64,000 bases of DNA from Saccharothrix sp. Its GTDB lineage: Bacteria; Actinomycetota; Actinomycetes; Mycobacteriales; Pseudonocardiaceae. Positions 25,386-36,833 of this stretch are shown piece by piece; the stretch's first letter is position 1, and each line of letters starts with the position of its first letter. The stretch lies in the NCBI RefSeq assembly GCF_031180885.1, contig NZ_JAPSLK010000012.1:62001-126000 (forward strand), given 5' to 3'. A program made the translations under genes and the position numbers. Under the pieces are notes generated by a model. The model did not search any database and had not been told where the DNA came from. It saw only the letters and a list, made by a program, of their open reading frames with translations.

Positions 25386-26486
25386 TTAGGCGAGCTTGGT
25401 CATCCAGCCGTGCGGGTCCTCGATGGTGCCCTGTTGGATGCCGGTCAGGCGTTCGCGCAGCTTCATGGTCACCTCGCCGGTCGCGCCGCCCGAGGTGCTG
25501 AACTGGCCGCCGGCGTGCTTCACGTGGCCGACCGGGGTGATCACCGCCGCCGTGCCGCAGGCGAAGACCTCGGTCAGCTCACCGGACTCCGCCTTCTTCT
25601 CCCACTCCTCCGTGGAGAACCGGCGCTCCTCGACCGCGTGGCCCAGGTCGGCGGCCAGGCGCAGGAGGGAGTCGCGGGTGATGCCGGGCAGCAACGCGCC
25701 GGACAGTTCGGGGGTCACGATGCGGGCGTCCGCGCCGGAGCCGAGGACGAAGAACAGGTTCATCCCGCCCATCTCCTCCACCCAGCGCCGCTCCACCGCG
25801 TCCAGCCACACGACCTGGTCGCAGCCCTGCTCGGCGGCCTGGGCCTGGGCCACCAGGGACGCCGCGTAGTTGCCCGCGAACTTCGCCGCGCCGGTGCCGC
25901 CGGGGGCCGCGCGGACGTACTCGGTGGACAGCCACACCGTCACCGGCTTCAGGCCGCCCGCGAAGTACGAGCCGGCGGGCGAGGCGATGAGCACGTAGAG
26001 GTACTCGTTCGCGGGCCGCACGCCCAGGCCCTTCTCGGTCGAGTACATGAACGGCCGGAGGTACAGCGACTCCTCGGCGACCGAGGGCACCCACCGGGCG
26101 TCCACCTCGACGAGCTGCCGGATGGACTCCAGGAACAGCTCGTCGGGCAGCTCGGGCATGGCGATGCGGCGGGCCGACGCGCGGAAGCGCGCGGCGTTCG
26201 CCTCGGGGCGGAAGGACGCGATCGAGCCGTCGGGCCGGCGGTACGCCTTGAGCCCTTCGAAGATCGCCTGGCCGTAGTGCAGCACCATTGCCGCCGGGTC
26301 CAGCTCCAGCGAGTGGTAGGGCTCGACAGCGGCGTCGTGCCAGCCCTTGTCGCGGTTCCAGCGGATCGTCACCATGTGGTCGGTGAAGTGCTGCCCGAAG
26401 CCCGGCTTGGCGAGTACCTCCGCGACCCGCTCCGGGGTCGCCGGCGTCGGGTTGGGGGTCCGGGTGAAAGGCAACGCGGTCGTCAT
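25386..26486 (-). CDS. ilvE: Branched-chain amino acid aminotransferase
   Basis: The 366-residue PLP enzyme shows [25 protein letters not shown], the PLP-lysine segment [24 protein letters not shown] and [14 protein letters not shown]. It catalyses the last step of Leu/Ile/Val synthesis and the first step of their breakdown, which supplies branched fatty-acid primers used by FabH. ATG 26486 gives the standard length. It matches Rv2210c in position. Confidence 0.96.
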   Translation of the reverse strand: MTTALPFTRTPNPTPATPERVAEVLAKPGFGQHFTDHMVTIRWNRDKGWHDAAVEPYHSLELDPAAMVLHYGQAIFEGLKAYRRPDGSIASFRPEANAARFRASARRIAMPELPDELFLESIRQLVEVDARWVPSVAEESLYLRPFMYSTEKGLGVRPANEYLYVLIASPAGSYFAGGLKPVTVWLSTEYVRAAPGGTGAAKFAGNYAASLVAQAQAAEQGCDQVVWLDAVERRWVEEMGGMNLFFVLGSGADARIVTPELSGALLPGITRDSLLRLAADLGHAVEERRFSTEEWEKKAESGELTEVFACGTAAVITPVGHVKHAGGQFSTSGGATGEVTMKLRERLTGIQQGTIEDPHGWMTKLA

Positions 26487-26551
26487 GTCAGCACAGTAGC
26501 CGCTGGTGGGACAGCGGAAAATCGCTGTCCCGACGCTCGGACGTCCGAGCT

Positions 26552-27742
26552 TTACCCGACCGGCTGGCGCAGGCGCCCCAGCGCGAGCAGGCCGGTACCC
26601 AGGGCGATGCCGACCACGGTGATCACCAGGGCCTCGGCGGGCGCGCTCATGGCCAGCAGGACCGACATGCCCAGACCGATGCACGCCGTGCGCATGGACC
26701 ACGTGCGGTCCTCGTGCAGCAGGACACGTGCGCCGGCGTTCGTGAAGCCGTAGTAGAAGGCGGTGGCGCACGCGCCGACGGCCAGGGCGGTGGTCGTGGG
26801 CAGGAGGAGGAACGCGGCGGCGGCCAGGGCGGTGCCGATCACGTCCAGCGGCCAGCCGGAGCGGATCGGAGGCAGGTCGCCGGTCTCGGTGAGGCCGGTC
26901 AACGTGCGGCGCGCGCTGCCCAGCACCCACGAGAGGGAGGCGACGGCCGCCACTGCCGCGCCGAAAGTGAGCAGTGGGATCACAGCGGTTCCGTCTGCGG
27001 CTACGAGGGCGTCCCGGAGTGGTGCTGGTGACAGTGCGAGCCTGGGCGCGCCCAGTTGGCGCAAGAGCGCGAAGCCGACCACGGCTGTGATCATCAGGGC
27101 GACACCGATGAGGACCGGGATCGCCACGTGGAGGGTTTTCGCCGGGAAAGTTGGCTCGTTCGGGTGAGGTGCGGTCACTCGTTCGAAGCCGGTGAAGGCG
27201 ATCAACAAGATCGACGCGGCGCCCATGATGCCGTCGAAGCCCGCTGCCGGGGCGGCGGCGTTGTCCGGCGGGGCCACTGAGAAGCCGACCAGGGCGACCA
27301 GGGCCAGGACGCCCACGACGACGGCCGCGACCGCCCAGCCGACGCGGCCCCGGACGTGCCGGCCGAGGGCGGCGGTGCCGATGAGCAGGGCCAGGCCGGC
27401 GAGCGTGCGGTCGGCGGGGAAGACGTACGCCCCGAACGTGCCGGCCAGGGCGGCGGCGACACCGGCTCTCCCGATCAGGTGAGCGGCGGCGCCGATGCGG
27501 GCCGGCCACGGGCCGAGCTGGTTGCGGATGTAGGCGTACCCGCCGGGCGCGTCGGGGTACGCGCGGTGCTGGTCGGCGGTGGAGAACGCGCAGCACAGCG
27601 CGGTGAGCGCGGCGAGCAGCAGGGCGAAGAGGAACCAGGGGCCGGCGAGGGCGGCGGCCGGGGCGAGTCCGGTGAAGACTCCGACGCCCAGCGTCGCGCC
27701 GAGCGCGAGCACCACGGCCCCGGCACGGGGCGTGACTGTCAC
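26552..27742 (-). CDS. APC-superfamily amino acid permease
   Basis: The 396-residue protein has about 12 membrane helices. Helix 1 has a [21 protein letters not shown] glycine-rich unwound motif (amino acid-polyamine-organocation type), and [17 protein letters not shown] follows helix 2. The likely role is amino acid uptake or exchange; the substrate is not evident. It starts at GTG 27742 and lies 65 bp upstream of ilvE on the same strand, so co-transcription is possible. Confidence 0.85.
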   Translation of the reverse strand: MTVTPRAGAVVLALGATLGVGVFTGLAPAAALAGPWFLFALLLAALTALCCAFSTADQHRAYPDAPGGYAYIRNQLGPWPARIGAAAHLIGRAGVAAALAGTFGAYVFPADRTLAGLALLIGTAALGRHVRGRVGWAVAAVVVGVLALVALVGFSVAPPDNAAAPAAGFDGIMGAASILLIAFTGFERVTAPHPNEPTFPAKTLHVAIPVLIGVALMITAVVGFALLRQLGAPRLALSPAPLRDALVAADGTAVIPLLTFGAAVAAVASLSWVLGSARRTLTGLTETGDLPPIRSGWPLDVIGTALAAAAFLLLPTTTALAVGACATAFYYGFTNAGARVLLHEDRTWSMRTACIGLGMSVLLAMSAPAEALVITVVGIALGTGLLALGRLRQPVG

Positions 27743-27955
27743 CGCCTTACGGTCCCAGATGGATCGGGTGAGCGCGAACGCCCGTGGGGCTGACGCCTGA
27801 TCGTGTTAATTGTTACTCCCCGCTATCGACAGTGCGGGGGACGCCGCGGTGAACGGGACCTTTAGCATTCGTCACGATCCACCTCAGTCTCGATCCGCCC
27901 AAGTTCCCGCCGCACGACCAGGAAGTGCCGGGAGGACCCACGTCGAGGAGCCGCA

Positions 27956-29449
<1,494 letters not shown>

Positions 29450-29467
29450 GTTCGCGAGTTCGTGACG

Positions 29468-29494
29468 GGGGCCGCGCCGTTCTGGCGCGGCCCC
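29468..29494. terminator. Terminator after pepA
   Basis: GGGGCCGCGCC-type arm pairs with GGCGCGGCCCC around GTTCT, between convergent pepA and the reductase gene. Confidence 0.8.
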
Positions 29495-29501
29495 GTTCCG
29501 T

Positions 29502-30110
29502 TCAGTAGCCGATGGCGATCGACTGGCCGATCGTCTCCGGGTCTTCCAGGCACGTGATGATCAGGGACGCCAGGTCCGCGCGGGAGATGTTGTTGCCGCC
29601 CCTGAGGTTCGTGCCGGTCGCGGTGCGGAACTTGCCCGTGCGCCGGGCGTTGGTGAGCCGCGGCGGGCGGGTGATCGTCCAGTCCAGACCGCTGGAGCGC
29701 ACGACCTCCTCCATCGCGGCCATGTCCGCCCACGGGTGTTTCAAGACCTGGCGGAGGACGGGCTTGGCCAGGTAGCGGCTGACGGCGGTGTCCTGGTCGT
29801 CCACGGTCATGCCGCTGTTGCTGACCACGATCAAGCGCCGGACGCCGGACTGCTTCATCGCCGTCACGATGCTGCGGGTGCTGTCCTCCTGGAGGGTGGT
29901 CGGCCCCCTCCCCCTGGTGCCGATGGCCGTGACCACGGCGTCCGCGCCGGCGATCACCGGTGCGATCGACTCCGGGTCCAGCACGTCCGCCACCACGTCG
30001 TTGCCGTTCGCCGAGCGCCCCACTGCCGTCACGTGGTGGCCCGCTTCCCTCGCCTGCGCCACGACGTGGACGCCCGTGCCGCCGGTAGCCCCGAACACGA
30101 TGATCTCCAC
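29502..30110 (-). CDS. NAD(P)-binding atypical SDR (NAD(P)H-flavin/quinone reductase-like)
   Basis: The 202-residue Rossmann protein starts VEIIVFGATGGTGVHVVAQA, a GxxGxxG-type nucleotide-binding motif. It continues ADAVVTAIGT, VRRLIVVSNSG and LDWTITRPPRLTN, the pattern of atypical NmrA/BlvrB-like SDRs that lack the YxxxK pair. GTG 30110 is preceded by GAGGGGGA; a longer frame to 30143 overlaps the operator and is less likely. It is divergent from, and probably repressed by, the TetR protein at 30163. Confidence 0.85.
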   Translation of the reverse strand: MEIIVFGATGGTGVHVVAQAREAGHHVTAVGRSANGNDVVADVLDPESIAPVIAGADAVVTAIGTRGRGPTTLQEDSTRSIVTAMKQSGVRRLIVVSNSGMTVDDQDTAVSRYLAKPVLRQVLKHPWADMAAMEEVVRSSGLDWTITRPPRLTNARRTGKFRTATGTNLRGGNNISRADLASLIITCLEDPETIGQSIAIGY

Positions 30111-30127
30111 CTGGTCCCCCTCGGCTG

Positions 30128-30147
30128 GTTGGTGAGTACTCACTAAC
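30128..30147. promoter_or_regulatory. Palindromic operator between reductase and tetR genes
   Basis: GTTGGTGAGTACTCACTAAC is a 20-bp inverted repeat with one mismatched pair around the perfect core GTGAGTACTCAC. It sits between the divergent genes, as expected for an autoregulating TetR repressor. Confidence 0.75.
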
Positions 30148-30162
30148 CACTAGGGTTACCAC

Positions 30163-30726
30163 ATGACCACACGCGACCGCATCCTCGACGCGGCGGCCCA
30201 CGTCATGCGGACCAAGGGGCTGGCCCGGGCGACCACCAAGGAGATCGCCAAGGCGGCGAGCCTGTCGGAAGCGGCGCTCTACAAGCACTTCCAGGACAAA
30301 ACGGACCTGTTCCTGGCCGTTCTGAAGGAACGGACGCCGCGCGATCTCACCGCACTCATCACGAGCCTGCGGCCGGGCGAAGGCAACCTGAAGAAAACGC
30401 TGATCCACGTGGCCGAAACGGCCATCGGTTTCTATACCGAAACGTTTCCCATCGCCGCGTCGATCTTCTCCGAGCCATCACTGCTCGCCGCGCACAACGA
30501 GGCGTTGCAGCAGCGTGGGACTGGTCCGCACGTGCCCGCGAAGGCGCTGGGCGATTACCTGCGCGCCGAGCAGGAAAAGGGCCGGCTGTCCCCGGAATCA
30601 GACCCGCAGGCGAGTGCGGACCTGATCCTCGGGACGTGCCAGTACCACGCTTTTCTCAGCTTCTTCACCGAGTGGGAGTCGGACCCGGAAAAGCTCGTCG
30701 AGACCCTGTGGAACGGGCTGGCCTAA
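30163..30726 (+). CDS. TetR-family transcriptional regulator
   Basis: The 187-residue protein has an N-terminal TetR DNA-binding domain (TTRDRILDAAAHVMRTKGL; ATTKEIAKAASLSEAALYKHF) and an alpha-helical ligand domain. Its likely target is the divergent reductase gene through the palindrome at 30128-30147. The stop overlaps by 4 bases the end of the convergent gene at 30723. Confidence 0.92.
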   Translation: MTTRDRILDAAAHVMRTKGLARATTKEIAKAASLSEAALYKHFQDKTDLFLAVLKERTPRDLTALITSLRPGEGNLKKTLIHVAETAIGFYTETFPIAASIFSEPSLLAAHNEALQQRGTGPHVPAKALGDYLRAEQEKGRLSPESDPQASADLILGTCQYHAFLSFFTEWESDPEKLVETLWNGLA

Positions 30727-31040
30727 CCCTGGTTCTTGCGCCGGCTGTACTCGCGCATCCGCTTCGGGTAGCCGACGATCCCGGCGTCGTAGATCGGGAT
30801 GCCCAGCTTCTTGGCCAGCCTGCGGGCGCCCTCGGTGCCGTCGATGCGCCGCCGGGTCCACTCGCCGTCGTGCGCGACCAGCACGACCGTGGTTTCCGTC
30901 ACGGTCGTCTTGGGCTCGACGTACGCCTCCACCCCGCGCCGCTCCGCCGCCCACTTCTCCAGGTGACCGGTGTCCGCGGACGTGGAGGTCCGCAGCACGC
31001 CCGGGCGCTGCTTCCTGCGAAAACGGTCGAACAGGCCCAC
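30723..31040 (-). CDS. Conserved actinobacterial protein of unknown function
   Basis: The 105-residue protein starts at GTG 31040 (VGLFDRFRRKQRPGVLRT) with AGGAGG upstream. The middle part (TVTETTVVLVAHDGEWTRRR) and C-terminal part (AKKLGIPIYDAGIVGYPKRM) suggest a compact alpha/beta fold with a basic C-terminus. I recognise the C-terminal pattern as conserved in actinobacteria but know no function. It diverges from lpdA. Confidence 0.75.
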   Translation of the reverse strand: MGLFDRFRRKQRPGVLRTSTSADTGHLEKWAAERRGVEAYVEPKTTVTETTVVLVAHDGEWTRRRIDGTEGARRLAKKLGIPIYDAGIVGYPKRMREYSRRKNQG

Positions 31041-31215
31041 CGGGCCACCTCCTGCGCAGACTCCTGCCGACCATGGTGCCGGCGGGCGTGTGAAGGCGCG
31101 GCCAAATCCTCCCAACAGGACACCGCGTCGCCGTCGTTCGCGAACTAGTGACAAGATGGCAACCACCCGCGCGCACCCGCGCGAAGTAAGGCATCAAGCT
31201 CTCCAGGGAGATCCC

Positions 31216-32586
31216 GTGACCGACACCTCCGCCGACCTTGTGATCCTCGGTGGCGGCTCGGGCGGCTACGCCTGCGCGTTCCGCGCGGCGGAGCTAGGCC
31301 TGTCCGTCGTCCTGGTCGAGAAGGACAAGCTGGGGGGCACGTGCCTGCACCGCGGCTGCATCCCCACCAAGGCGCTGCTGCACGCGGCGGAGGTCGCGGA
31401 CAACGCCCGCGAGGGCGACCAGTTCGGCGTGAAGTCCTCGCTGGAGGGCATCGACATCGCGGGCGTCAACTCGTACAAGGACGGCGTGGTCAGCCGCCTC
31501 TACAAGGGCCTCCAGGGCCTGGTGAAGGCGAACAAGGTCACCCTGGTCGAGGGCGCGGGCCGGTTCGTCGGCGGCACCACCATCGAGGTCGACGGGCAGC
31601 GCTACACCGGCAAGAACATCGTGCTGGCGACCGGTTCCTACGCCCGCAGCCTGCCCGGCCTGGAGATCGGCGGCCGGGTCATCACCAGCGACCAGGCGCT
31701 GAACCTGGACTTCATCCCGGAGAAGGTCGTCGTGCTCGGCGGCGGCGTGATCGGCGTCGAGTTCGCCAGCGTGTGGGCCTCGTTCGGCGCGGACGTGACC
31801 ATCGTGGAGGCCCTGCCCCGCCTGGTCCCCGCCGAGGACGAGTACGCGTCCAAGCAGCTGGAGCGGGCCTTCCGCCGCCGGGGCATCAAGTTCAAGACCG
31901 GCGTCAAGTTCACCGGCGCCACCCAGACCGACAACGGCGTCTCGGTGACCCTGGAGTCCGGCGACGTGCTCGACGCGGACCTCCTGCTGGTCGCCGTCGG
32001 CCGCGGCCCGAACACCGCGGGCCACGGCTACGAGGAGGCCGGCGTCAAGATCGACCGCGGGTTCGTCGTCACCGACGAGCGCCTGCGCACCAACCTCCCG
32101 AACGTCTACGCCGTCGGCGACATCGTGCCCGGACTGCAGCTCGCGCACCGCGGGTTCCAGCAGGGCATCTTCGTCGCGGAGGAGATCGCCGGGCAGAACC
32201 CCAAGGTCATCGACGAGGCGGGCATCCCGCGTGTCACCTACTGCAAGCCGGAGGTCGCCTCGGTCGGCCTCTCCGAGGCGGCGGCCAAGGAGAAGTACGG
32301 CTCGGTGGAGACGTTCGTCTACGACCTCGCGGGCAACGGCAAGAGCCAGATCCTGAAGACCGCCGGCGGCGTCAAGCTGGTCAAGGCCCCCGACGGGCCG
32401 GTGGTGGGTGTCACGATGGTCGGCGAGCGGGTCGGCGAGCTGATCGGCGAAGCCCAGCTGATCTACAGCTGGGAGGCCTACCCCGAGGACGTGGCCCCGC
32501 TGGTCCACGCCCACCCGACCCAGACTGAAGCCCTCGGCGAGGCCTTCCTCGCCCTGGCCGGCAAGCCGCTGCACGTGCACGGCTGA
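31216..32586 (+). CDS. lpdA: Dihydrolipoyl dehydrogenase (E3)
   Basis: The 456-residue flavoprotein has the FAD motif [20 protein letters not shown], the redox disulfide in [16 protein letters not shown] (CX4C), the NAD motif [15 protein letters not shown], and the C-terminal catalytic [10 protein letters not shown]. It reoxidises dihydrolipoamide on E2 subunits. It starts at GTG 31216 after AGGGAG. In M. tuberculosis the main lpd lies elsewhere; here it directly precedes the E2 gene, giving an E3-E2 operon. Confidence 0.95.
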   Translation: MTDTSADLVILGGGSGGYACAFRAAELGLSVVLVEKDKLGGTCLHRGCIPTKALLHAAEVADNAREGDQFGVKSSLEGIDIAGVNSYKDGVVSRLYKGLQGLVKANKVTLVEGAGRFVGGTTIEVDGQRYTGKNIVLATGSYARSLPGLEIGGRVITSDQALNLDFIPEKVVVLGGGVIGVEFASVWASFGADVTIVEALPRLVPAEDEYASKQLERAFRRRGIKFKTGVKFTGATQTDNGVSVTLESGDVLDADLLLVAVGRGPNTAGHGYEEAGVKIDRGFVVTDERLRTNLPNVYAVGDIVPGLQLAHRGFQQGIFVAEEIAGQNPKVIDEAGIPRVTYCKPEVASVGLSEAAAKEKYGSVETFVYDLAGNGKSQILKTAGGVKLVKAPDGPVVGVTMVGERVGELIGEAQLIYSWEAYPEDVAPLVHAHPTQTEALGEAFLALAGKPLHVHG

Positions 32587-32641
32587 CCGTCCCCACCCAA
32601 GTCAGCCGATCCACGACCCACGCACGAGGAGTCAGCGAACG

Positions 32642-34417
32642 ATGGCCTTCTCCGTCCAAATGCCCGCACTCGGCGAGAGCGTCACCGAGGGCACGGTCAC
32701 CCGCTGGTTGAAGCAGGAGGGTGACCGCGTCGAGGTCGACGAGCCGTTGCTGGAGGTGTCCACCGACAAGGTCGACACCGAGATCCCGTCCCCGGCGGCC
32801 GGCGTGCTCCAGAAGATCGTCGCCCAGGAGGACGAGACCGTCGAGGTCGGCGCCGAACTCGCCGTCATCGGCGACGGCGACGACTCCGGCGCGGCCCCGG
32901 CGCAGCAGTCGGCCCCGGCCGAGACGCCCGCCCCGCAGGCCCCCGCCGAGGAGGCCAAGCCGGACCCGCAGCCCGAGCCGCAGACGGCGCCTGCCCAGCC
33001 CGCTCCGGCCTCGTCCGGTGGTGCCGCCGAGGGCACGCCGGTGACCATGCCCGCGCTGGGCGAGAGCGTCACCGAGGGCACCGTGACCCGCTGGCTGAAG
33101 TCGGTCGGCGACTCGGTCGAGGTCGACGAGCCGCTGCTGGAGGTGTCGACGGACAAGGTCGACACCGAGATCCCGTCCCCGGTCGCCGGCACCCTGCTGG
33201 AGATCACCGCCGGCGAGGACGAGACCGTCGAGGTCGGCGGCCGGCTCGCCGTCATCGGCTCCGGCGCCCCGGCCGCGCAGGCCGCCCCGGCTCCGGCTCC
33301 CGCGCCCGCCCCGGCCCAGGAAGCGCCGAAGCCCGCACCGGCCGCCCCGGCCCCGCAGGCCGCCGCTCCGGCTCAGGCCGCCCCGGCGCCGCAGGCCGCC
33401 CCGGCGCCGCAGGCCGCCCCGGCCGCGTCCGCCCCGGCTGCCGCTCCCGCCTCCGCGGAGGAGTCCAACGGCCAGCCGTACGTGACGCCGCTGGTGCGCA
33501 AGCTCGCCGCCGAGAACGGCATCGACCTCGGCACGCTCAAGGGCACCGGCGTCGGCGGCCGCATCCGCAAGCAGGACGTGCTGGCCGCCGTCGAGGCCGC
33601 CAAGGCCCCGGCTCCCGCGCCGGCCGCCCCCGCCGCCCCGGCCGCCTCCGCGCCCGCCCAGCGGGTCGCCACCCCGGCCGTGGACAACAGCGGCAAGCGC
33701 GGCACGGTGCAGAAGCTGCCGCGCCTGCGCCAGATCGTCGCGCAGCGCACCCGCGAGTCGCTCCAGGTCTCCGCGCAGCTCACCCAGGTGTTCGAGGTGG
33801 ACGTCACCAAGATCGCCCGGCTGCGCGGCAAGGCCAAGGCGGCGTTCGAGCAGCGCGAGGGCACCAAGCTCACGTTCCTGCCCTTCTTCGCCAAGGCGGC
33901 CGTCGAGGCGCTCAAGCAGCACCCGGTGCTGAACGCCTCGATCGACGAGGAGAAGAAGGAGGTCGTCTACCACGGCGCCGAGCACCTGGGCATCGCGATC
34001 GACACCGAGCGCGGCCTGCTCAACGCGGTGATCGCGAACGCGGGCGACCTGAACCTGGCGGGCCTGTCGCACAAGATCAACGACCTCGCGTCGCGCGCCC
34101 GGGCGAACAAGCTGACCCCGGACGAGCTGACCGGCGGCACGTTCTCGCTGACCAACCTGGGCAGCAACGGCGCGCTGTTCGACACCCCGATCATCCAGCA
34201 GCCGCAGGTCGGCATCCTGGGCGTCGGCGTGGTCAAGAAGCGCGCGGTCGTGATCACCGACGAGAACGGCGACGACACCATCGCGATCCGGTCGATGGCT
34301 TACCTCGCGCTGACCTACGACCACCGCCTGGTCGACGGCGCGGACGCGGGCCGCTTCCTGACCACGATGAAGAACCGCCTGGAAGAGGGCGCGTTCGAGG
34401 CCGACCTGGGCCTGTAG
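32642..34417 (+). CDS. sucB: 2-oxoacid dehydrogenase E2 (dihydrolipoamide acyltransferase)
   Basis: The 591-residue protein has two N-terminal lipoyl domains with lipoylated Lys in [12 protein letters not shown] (about residues 1-76 and 130-206). Long Ala/Pro linkers, a peripheral subunit-binding domain ([18 protein letters not shown]) and a C-terminal acyltransferase core ending [16 protein letters not shown] (catalytic His) follow. In actinobacteria this protein (DlaT/SucB, Rv2215 position) is thought to serve the pyruvate and possibly other 2-oxoacid complexes. Its lipoyl groups depend on lipB and lipA downstream. The linker DNA is internally repetitive. Confidence 0.95.
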   Translation: MAFSVQMPALGESVTEGTVTRWLKQEGDRVEVDEPLLEVSTDKVDTEIPSPAAGVLQKIVAQEDETVEVGAELAVIGDGDDSGAAPAQQSAPAETPAPQAPAEEAKPDPQPEPQTAPAQPAPASSGGAAEGTPVTMPALGESVTEGTVTRWLKSVGDSVEVDEPLLEVSTDKVDTEIPSPVAGTLLEITAGEDETVEVGGRLAVIGSGAPAAQAAPAPAPAPAPAQEAPKPAPAAPAPQAAAPAQAAPAPQAAPAPQAAPAASAPAAAPASAEESNGQPYVTPLVRKLAAENGIDLGTLKGTGVGGRIRKQDVLAAVEAAKAPAPAPAAPAAPAASAPAQRVATPAVDNSGKRGTVQKLPRLRQIVAQRTRESLQVSAQLTQVFEVDVTKIARLRGKAKAAFEQREGTKLTFLPFFAKAAVEALKQHPVLNASIDEEKKEVVYHGAEHLGIAIDTERGLLNAVIANAGDLNLAGLSHKINDLASRARANKLTPDELTGGTFSLTNLGSNGALFDTPIIQQPQVGILGVGVVKKRAVVITDENGDDTIAIRSMAYLALTYDHRLVDGADAGRFLTTMKNRLEEGAFEADLGL

Positions 34418-34428
34418 CACGCACTCGG

Positions 34429-34464
34429 AAGGGCCGCCCCGGTGAGCAGTTCGGGGCGGCCCTT
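34429..34464 (+). terminator. Terminator after the E2 gene
   Basis: AAGGGCCGCCCC (34429-34440) pairs exactly with GGGGCGGCCCTT (34453-34464) immediately downstream of the stop. Confidence 0.85.
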
Positions 34465-34536
34465 CGGCGTTTGTGTGGCGCCGGCAACACTGCCGCTGCT
34501 GTGCAACACGGCACACCGTGCGAGACGATCACCGGT

Positions 34537-35418
34537 ATGCGGGTTCTGATCGCGGGGTCGTCCGGGTTCCTCGGCACCAGCCTGGTCGCCGCGCTGCGCG
34601 GGGCCGAGCACGAGGTGTTGCGGTTGGTCCGCAGGCGGCCGGCGGCGCCCGACGAGCGCGGCTGGGACCCGCCGGCCGGGCGGATCGACCCGGGCGCGCT
34701 GGACGGCGTCGACGCCGTGGTGAACCTGTGCGGCGCGGGCGTCGCGGACAAGCGGTGGAACCACGCCCGCAAGCAGGTGCTGCTGGACAGCCGGACCATC
34801 CCGACCGAGGTGCTGGCCTCCGCGGTGGCCGAGCACGGGATCCCGGTGCTGGTCAACGCCAGCGCGATCGGGTACTACGGCGACACCGGGGACGCGGTGG
34901 TCGACGAGTCCGCGCCGGCGGGCTCGGGATTCCTGGCCGACCTGTGCCGCCGCTGGGAGGCCGCGACCGCCGCCGCCGAGTCGCAGCGGGTCGTGCGGCT
35001 GCGGACCGGCCTGGTGATCAGCCCGTCGGGCGGGTTGTTCGGCGCGGTCCGGCCGCTGTTCAAGTTCGGCCTCGGCGGTCGGCTGGGCGACGGGCGGCAG
35101 TACATGCCGTGGATCTCCCTGGACGACACGATCGCGGCGATCCAGTTCGTGCTGGAGCACGACGTGCACGGGCCGGTGAACCTCACCGCGCCCAGCCCGG
35201 TCACCAACGCCGAGTTCACCCGGACGGTCGGGCACGCGCTGCACCGGCCGACGCCGTGGGTGGTGCCGGGGTTCGTGCTCAAGGTGGTGCTGGGCGAGAT
35301 CGCCGAGGAGGGCGTGCTCGCGGGGCAGCGGGCCGTGCCGAAGGTCCTGGAGCGCCACGGGTTCCACTTCCTGCACCCGGCCCTGGGCGCGGCGGTCGCC
35401 GCGGCCGTGACCGCGTGA
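34537..35418 (+). CDS. TIGR01777-family NAD-dependent epimerase-like protein
   Basis: The 293-residue extended SDR starts MRVLIAGSSGFLGTSLVAAL and contains VVNLCGAGVADKRW, VNASAIGYYGDTGD (with the YYG of the family), RTGLVISPSGG and PWISLDDTIAAIQ. The family includes YfcH and Rv2216; the substrate is unknown. It lies between the E2 and lipB genes and overlaps the PAP2 gene by 4 bases. Confidence 0.92.
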   Translation: MRVLIAGSSGFLGTSLVAALRGAEHEVLRLVRRRPAAPDERGWDPPAGRIDPGALDGVDAVVNLCGAGVADKRWNHARKQVLLDSRTIPTEVLASAVAEHGIPVLVNASAIGYYGDTGDAVVDESAPAGSGFLADLCRRWEAATAAAESQRVVRLRTGLVISPSGGLFGAVRPLFKFGLGGRLGDGRQYMPWISLDDTIAAIQFVLEHDVHGPVNLTAPSPVTNAEFTRTVGHALHRPTPWVVPGFVLKVVLGEIAEEGVLAGQRAVPKVLERHGFHFLHPALGAAVAAAVTA

Positions 35419-36032
35419 GGCGAGCGTTCCCGGCGTCCGTCGGCGCGGTCCTCGCGCTGGCGTCGGTGGTCTTGGGCGTGTCGGTCGACGGGGCGCCGCC
35501 CGAACTGGACTCGGCGCTGCGCGGCGCGGCCATCGGGCTGGGGCCGGGCTTCGAGCGGGCGGCGGACGTGGTGAGCCTGGTGCTCAGCCCCGGCCTGGCC
35601 ACGATCGCGCTGGTCAGCCTCGTGCTGCGGGCGCTGCTGGCGCGGGACGTGCTGGTGTTCAAAGCGGCCGTGCTGCTCGCGGTGTGCTGGGCGACCGTGC
35701 AGGCCCGGTGGTTCTACCTGCGGGTCCGGCCGGTGGAGTACGACCTGCCGTCCTACCCGAGCGGGCACGTCACGGCGGTGACCGCGGTGTCCGTGACGGC
35801 GGTCGTGCTGTGCGCGCACCTGCGGCCCACGATGGTGCGGTGGGTGGTGGCGGCCTCGGTGACGGCGGTGGTGCTGACGGCGGCGAGCCGGGTCGTGCTG
35901 GAGATGCACTGGTTCACCGACACGGTCGGCGCGGTGCTGGCCACGACCGGGGTGGGCCTGGTGGCGGCGCTCGCGTTGGGCCTGCTGCCGGTCGCCGGGG
36001 TGCCGGGCGGTGGGCGTAGGGTCGAGCCGTGA
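35415..36032 (+). CDS. PAP2-family membrane phosphatase
   Basis: The 205-residue protein has about five membrane helices and the three phosphatase motifs: RWFYLRVRP (the usual KX6RP with Arg in place of Lys), [11 protein letters not shown], and [13 protein letters not shown]. The family removes phosphate from lipid or isoprenoid phosphates on the outer membrane face. It is translationally coupled to the epimerase upstream and overlaps lipB downstream. Confidence 0.86.
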   Translation: MRRAFPASVGAVLALASVVLGVSVDGAPPELDSALRGAAIGLGPGFERAADVVSLVLSPGLATIALVSLVLRALLARDVLVFKAAVLLAVCWATVQARWFYLRVRPVEYDLPSYPSGHVTAVTAVSVTAVVLCAHLRPTMVRWVVAASVTAVVLTAASRVVLEMHWFTDTVGAVLATTGVGLVAALALGLLPVAGVPGGGRRVEP

Positions 36033-36772
36033 GCAGTCGCGAACTCTCCTGCCGCACGTCCTCCGACCCGATCGACGTGCGTGAGCTGGGCACCATCGAC
36101 TACCTGTCCGCGTGGGACCTCCAGCGCGAACTCGTCGAGGCGCGCGCGGACGGGGCCGCGGGGGACACCCTCCTGCTGCTGGAGCACCCGCCGGTGTACA
36201 CGTGCGGGCGGCGGACCGAGCCCGACGAGCGACCGGTCGGCGGGGACGTCCCGGTCATCGACGTGGACCGCGGCGGCAAGATCACCTGGCACGGGCCGGG
36301 GCAGCTGGTCGGCTACCCGATCGTGGAGCTGGCCGAGCCGATGGACGTCGTGCAGTACGTGCGGCGGCTGGAGCAGGCCCTGATCCACGTGTGCGACCAG
36401 CTCGGCGTGCACACCGGGCGGGTCGAGGGCCGCAGCGGCGTGTGGATCCCGGCGGACGAGCGCGGGATCGAGCGCAAGGTGGCCGCGATCGGCATCCGGG
36501 TGCAGCGCGGCGTGACCATGCACGGGTTCGAGATCAACTGCAACGCCGACCTGGGCGCGTTCGAGGACATCGTCCCGTGCGGCATCCGGGACGCCGGGGT
36601 GGCGTCGCTGTCGCACGAGCTGGACCGGGACGTGACGGTGGCCGAGGTGCTGCCGCTGGCCCGGGACGCGGTGATCGACGCGCTGAACGGCGACCTGCCG
36701 CTGACCGACCGGACGTTGCCGCGTCCGGAGCCGGTGGCGCCGGGCGTGACGTTCGCCGTCCAAAGCCGCTGA
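36029..36772 (+). CDS. lipB: Octanoyl-[acyl-carrier-protein]:protein octanoyltransferase
   Basis: The 247-residue enzyme shows [34 protein letters not shown], the catalytic Lys in [14 protein letters not shown] and the acyl-thioester Cys in IVPCGI. It moves octanoyl from ACP to lipoyl domains, and LipA then inserts sulfur. In M. tuberculosis lipB and lipA are adjacent; here six accessory genes lie between them. Confidence 0.96.
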   Translation: MSSRELSCRTSSDPIDVRELGTIDYLSAWDLQRELVEARADGAAGDTLLLLEHPPVYTCGRRTEPDERPVGGDVPVIDVDRGGKITWHGPGQLVGYPIVELAEPMDVVQYVRRLEQALIHVCDQLGVHTGRVEGRSGVWIPADERGIERKVAAIGIRVQRGVTMHGFEINCNADLGAFEDIVPCGIRDAGVASLSHELDRDVTVAEVLPLARDAVIDALNGDLPLTDRTLPRPEPVAPGVTFAVQSR

Positions 36773-36796
36773 CACCCCCTCGACCTCCCCTCTAGT

Positions 36797-36806
36797 ATTC
36801 CGGAAT
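36797..36806. promoter_or_regulatory. ATTCCGGAAT palindrome upstream of the beta-lactamase-like gene
   Basis: A perfect 10-bp palindrome lies next to TAGTAT, a possible -10 box, 28 bases before the start. It could be an operator, possibly of the ArsR-type regulator encoded downstream. Confidence 0.35.
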
Positions 36807-36833
36807 TACGGACTACCCGAGGGGAGTGTCGTC

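Noticed and set aside
26487..27596. Extension of the ilvE frame to 736 codons
   Set aside because: The extra N-terminal part overlaps the APC permease gene in another frame and has no recognisable domain; ilvE is full length from 26486.
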